DNA of 7,844 nt, taken from JALYQB01 sp035640155 (GTDB lineage Bacteria > Actinomycetota > Actinomycetes > Mycobacteriales > Pseudonocardiaceae). Of this stretch, positions 5,726 to 7,844 are shown one piece after another. Location of the stretch: positions 1 to 7,844 of the forward strand of contig DASQWR010000034.1 in NCBI GenBank assembly GCA_035640155.1. The letters are read 5' to 3'. Positions within the stretch are counted from its first letter, which is position 1. Each line of letters begins with the position of its first letter. A program made the position numbers and the translations under genes. The notes below the pieces were generated by a model. The model ran no database searches. It was not told the DNA's origin and saw only the letters and a list, made by a program, of their open reading frames with translations.

Positions 5726-6757
5726 ATGTGGCAGTGGGGTTTCCGGCGGGCCGGTCGCCGCACCAACCTGGCGCTGCTGGCGCTGCTCGTGGCATCGCTC
5801 GTCACCGGGGTGCTGGCCTTCGGCGTCGGCACCCCGGTCCCGGCCACGGTGGTGGTCGTAGCGCACGGGGCGGCGGGGCTGGGGTTGCTGCTGCTGGTGC
5901 CGTGGAAGTCGGTGGTGGTGCGGCGCGGCTGGCGGGGCAACGTGGGCCGCCGGGCGCCCGGGGTGCTGCTCGGCGTGCTGGTCGTGCTGCTGGTGGGCTC
6001 CGGGCTGGTGCACGCACTGGCCGGGTTCGACAGCTACCTCGGGCTCACCCCGATGCAGGTGCACGTCAGCGCTGCGGTCATCGCCGCTGTGGCGCTGGTG
6101 ATGCACCTGCGGGTGCACGGAGCGTTCTCGTGGTCACCGGTGACGCGCCGGGCGGACCTCTCGCGGCGGTCGGCGTGGCGAACGGTGGGCCTCGGTGTCG
6201 GAGCCGGACTGATCTACACGGCGGCGGAGGGCGTCGCCGCGGTCGCGTCGCTGCCGGGTGCCTCGCGCCGCGGCACCGGATCGCACGAGGTCGGTTCCGG
6301 TGACCCCTCGGCGATGCCGGTGACACAGTGGTTCACCGACCCGGTGCTGCAGCTGGACCCGTCGCGGTGGCGGCTTCAGGTGGCCGGCCGGCAGCTGGCG
6401 CTGGACGAGCTGCGTGCCGGGGGCGACGTCCTGCGTGCCACCCTGGACTGCACCAACGGTTGGTACGCGGAGCAGGAGTGGCGCGGAGTCCGGTTGGACC
6501 GGCTGCTGGGCGAGGCCCGGGGCCGCAGCATCGACATCGTCTCCGCCACCGGGTACTCGAGACGACTGCCGCTGCGCGACACCCCGCACCTGTTGCTCGC
6601 TACCCACGCCGCCGGGCGGCCTCTCTCGCCCGGTCACGGTGCGCCGTTGCGGCTGGTGGTTCCCGGCCGTCGGGGCTTCTGGTGGGTGAAGTGGGTGGTT
6701 CGGATCGGGGTCGTCGACGCGCCGTGGTGGGTGGCGCCACCCTTCCCGCTGCAGTGA
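5726..6757 (+). CDS. Membrane-anchored molybdopterin oxidoreductase (sulfite-oxidase fold) with five N-terminal helices
   Basis: This is a 343-residue protein. Residues 1-132 contain four hydrophobic helices (about 14-34, 38-58, 79-99 and 110-128) bearing H47, H96, H113 and H127; H113 and H127 are 14 apart on one helix, as in heme-b membrane proteins. A fifth helix (about 153-176) follows a twin-arginine stretch, LSRRSAWRTVG, with R147-R148. The remainder is an extracytoplasmic sulfite-oxidase-type Moco domain: GSGDPSAMPVTQW, LDCTNGWY with C242 as likely molybdenum ligand, EWRGVRLDRLL at 251-261, and GFWWVKW at 317-323. It recalls the YedY/MsrP enzymes fused to their membrane partner, and the five-helix family of Streptomyces Sco3746, reported to need both Sec and Tat. 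The substrate is unknown. The ATG at 5726 is chosen; the in-frame GTG at 5702 would add eight residues, and neither has a good ribosome-binding site. Confidence 0.85.
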   Translation: MWQWGFRRAGRRTNLALLALLVASLVTGVLAFGVGTPVPATVVVVAHGAAGLGLLLLVPWKSVVVRRGWRGNVGRRAPGVLLGVLVVLLVGSGLVHALAGFDSYLGLTPMQVHVSAAVIAAVALVMHLRVHGAFSWSPVTRRADLSRRSAWRTVGLGVGAGLIYTAAEGVAAVASLPGASRRGTGSHEVGSGDPSAMPVTQWFTDPVLQLDPSRWRLQVAGRQLALDELRAGGDVLRATLDCTNGWYAEQEWRGVRLDRLLGEARGRSIDIVSATGYSRRLPLRDTPHLLLATHAAGRPLSPGHGAPLRLVVPGRRGFWWVKWVVRIGVVDAPWWVAPPFPLQ

Positions 6758-6764
6758 CGCGTCA
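6755..6764. other. 10-bp palindrome formed by two opposed stop codons
   Basis: TGACGCGTCA is perfectly self-complementary. Its first three bases are the TGA of the oxidoreductase gene, and its last three are the reverse complement of the TGA of the espG gene, so both convergent genes end inside it with four bases between them. There is no room for a separate terminator. Whether the dyad has a role, for instance as a protein-binding site, is unknown. Confidence 0.9.
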
Positions 6765-7535
6765 GTCCCGCGAGAGGCGGTCGAGCTGGTCGGCGAACTG
6801 TCGGTCGTCGCCTGCGACGGCGAGGATCCAGGACCGGCCGTCGCCGCTGGGTGCTTCGGTGAGCAGCGTTCGCCCGTGCGTGGTGTCCAGGTAGTTGAGT
6901 GGTCGGCGGGAGCGGATCCGGACGCCGAGACGATCGCGGCAGGCGGCGAAGAACTGGCCGCCACCGCGGCGGGGCTGTCGCAGCAGGTCGACCAGCTGTC
7001 GGGCATCGGTGTCGTGCCGCGCGGTGCTACCCATGGTCTTGACCAGCACCGAAGCGGCATCGCCATCACCGTGCAGCACGGCGTCGAATGCGTCCCGCGG
7101 AACGCTGATCGACGGGTGGCGCGCCGGTTCCACCTCCGGGAGCGCGAGGACCAGTGACTCGGCCAGCGCGGTGGGTCGGATCGGTGTCAGCGCGAGTGCG
7201 GTCCCGTCCGTCACGCCGATCACCGCGCCCTCCCCGGCTGCTGCGACGACGACCGCGTGCTCACCGACGCCGTCGGGGGTGAACCAGCCGTAGTACTCGC
7301 GCTTGGCGCGGGCAAGCAGCACCCAGGTGTCGAGCAGGTCGGGGTCGACCCGCCCGCGATGGACCAGGCCCACCGCGGCCAGCTCGTCCATCGCCTGCCG
7401 GGTCAGCACGTCCCGTTCCTCGAGGGTCGCGCCGGGGGAGGGCGTGGCCAGCGCTGGGTGCTTCGGGCCGACGTCGGCCTGCTCCCAGGCGACGTCGTAG
7501 GCGAGCAGCGAGAACTCGGCGCGACGCCGCAGCAT
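6762..7535 (-). CDS. EspG-family ESX (type VII) secretion-associated chaperone
   Basis: This 257-residue cytoplasmic protein matches the EspG family. EspG proteins bind the tip of PE-PPE heterodimers or similar substrates and keep them soluble for ESX secretion. Family features visible are an N-terminal FSLLAYDVAWE strand/helix segment, an LLARAKREYYGWF segment at 73-85, a central strand-rich part, and RRPLNYLDTTHGR at 210-222 followed by a strand pair ending in LAVAGDDRQFADQLDRL. The length is within the family range of about 250-300 residues, with no signal peptide or membrane segment. The ATG at 7535 overlaps the TGA of the upstream gene by one base (TGATG), so the two are probably translated together, which supports a chaperone and substrate pair. 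The paralogue (EspG1, 3 or 5 type) cannot be assigned. The gene converges on the oxidoreductase gene with a four-base gap. Confidence 0.87.
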   Translation of the reverse strand: MLRRRAEFSLLAYDVAWEQADVGPKHPALATPSPGATLEERDVLTRQAMDELAAVGLVHRGRVDPDLLDTWVLLARAKREYYGWFTPDGVGEHAVVVAAAGEGAVIGVTDGTALALTPIRPTALAESLVLALPEVEPARHPSISVPRDAFDAVLHGDGDAASVLVKTMGSTARHDTDARQLVDLLRQPRRGGGQFFAACRDRLGVRIRSRRPLNYLDTTHGRTLLTEAPSGDGRSWILAVAGDDRQFADQLDRLSRD

Positions 7536-7844
7536 CAGTGTTCCGGCTCGGCACCGATCACCGGTGGGGCGACAACGCGCCCGTCGCCCCAGTGGTCGTC
7601 TGTCTTCTCGACGTACTTGGTCGTGTGTTCCTGATCTTCTTCGCCGCCACGGGCAGCGCCGCCACCGGCACCGAGCATCCCGGCTCCGGGTGCGCCGGCA
7701 GCACCCCGCGCACCGGGGGCACCCGCAGCGGTCCCCGGAGCGGTTCCGGCGGCGGGTGCACTACCGCCGCGAGCGCCGGCGGCTCCCTTGCCGGCGTCGG
7801 TCACCGGGGTCTTGCCGGCCGCGGTGCCCCCGCCGGAGCCGACG
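7535..7844 (-). CDS. C-terminal part of a Gly/Ala/Pro-rich, probable PPE- or WXG-type ESX substrate; truncated by window edge
   Basis: The frame is open from the right window edge to a TGA at 7537-7535, giving at least 102 residues of the C-terminus. About 75 residues are low-complexity Gly/Ala/Pro (AAGAPGARGAAGAPGAGM and similar), followed by an acidic, more ordered tail: EEDQEHTTKYVEKTDDHWGD, then GRVVAPPVIGAEPEH. Tails of this kind, ending near APPVIG, are found as I recall on PPE- or WXG-like proteins encoded beside espG genes in Pseudonocardiales. The globular N-terminal domain lies outside the window, so the family cannot be confirmed from motifs here. The one-base stop/start overlap with the EspG gene supports a substrate and chaperone operon. 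The GTG at 7804 is internal, since the frame continues upstream as VGSGGGTAAGKTP. Confidence 0.6.
   Translation of the reverse strand, partial: VGSGGGTAAGKTPVTDAGKGAAGARGGSAPAAGTAPGTAAGAPGARGAAGAPGAGMLGAGGGAARGGEEDQEHTTKYVEKTDDHWGDGRVVAPPVIGAEPEH

Noticed and set aside
5010..5795. 262-codon N-terminal extension of the GH15 frame to a start at 5795
   Set aside because: The extension runs antisense through the SCP-like gene and has no family similarity. GH15 proteins begin close to the ATG at 5009, which also has a suitably spaced -10 box.

Overview
This is a GC-rich actinobacterial window. Two protein families point to the mycolata/Pseudonocardiales side of the phylum: an EspG-type ESX (type VII) secretion chaperone, and a Gly/Ala/Pro-rich C-terminus that looks like a PPE- or WXG-type substrate. 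GTG starts, four-base and one-base gene overlaps, and apparently leaderless genes fit the same assignment. The genus cannot be fixed from the sequence alone. No RNA gene, CRISPR array, insertion sequence or replication origin was seen.

Layout from left to right. Positions 1-2051 (+) hold most of purL, cut at its 5' end by the window edge. An 88-bp convergent gap with weak dyads follows. A minus-strand two-gene unit occupies 5009-2140: a family GH15 glucan/trehalose hydrolase whose stop overlaps the GTG start of a glucose 1-dehydrogenase. Just upstream of the GH15 start is a decayed minus-strand fragment resembling the C-terminus of an SGNH (GDSL-type) hydrolase. On the plus strand, starting at 5316, are a small bacterial SCP-orthologue (sterol-carrier-like) gene and a membrane-anchored molybdopterin oxidoreductase. 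The latter ends four bases from the stop of the convergent EspG gene. EspG is preceded on the minus strand, with a one-base stop/start overlap, by the low-complexity protein that runs off the right edge.

How the genes fit together. PurL makes FGAM in purine synthesis. GH15 and glucose dehydrogenase form a plausible short pathway: release glucose from trehalose or an alpha-glucan, then oxidise it to gluconolactone, with translational coupling. The oxidoreductase has four ordinary membrane helices with several histidines, a fifth helix preceded by a twin-arginine motif, and an extracytoplasmic Moco domain. This is the architecture expected of a protein inserted jointly by Sec and Tat. EspG and its neighbour look like a chaperone and substrate of an ESX system.

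Most of the window is ordinary. The points worth a second look are the in-frame 15-bp duplication inside purL, the decayed hydrolase whose stop codon lies inside the probable -10 box of the GH15 gene, the matching leaderless promoter geometry of two divergent genes, the Sec/Tat-type oxidoreductase, and a 10-bp palindrome made of two opposed stop codons. I see no convincing evidence of a wholly new system.
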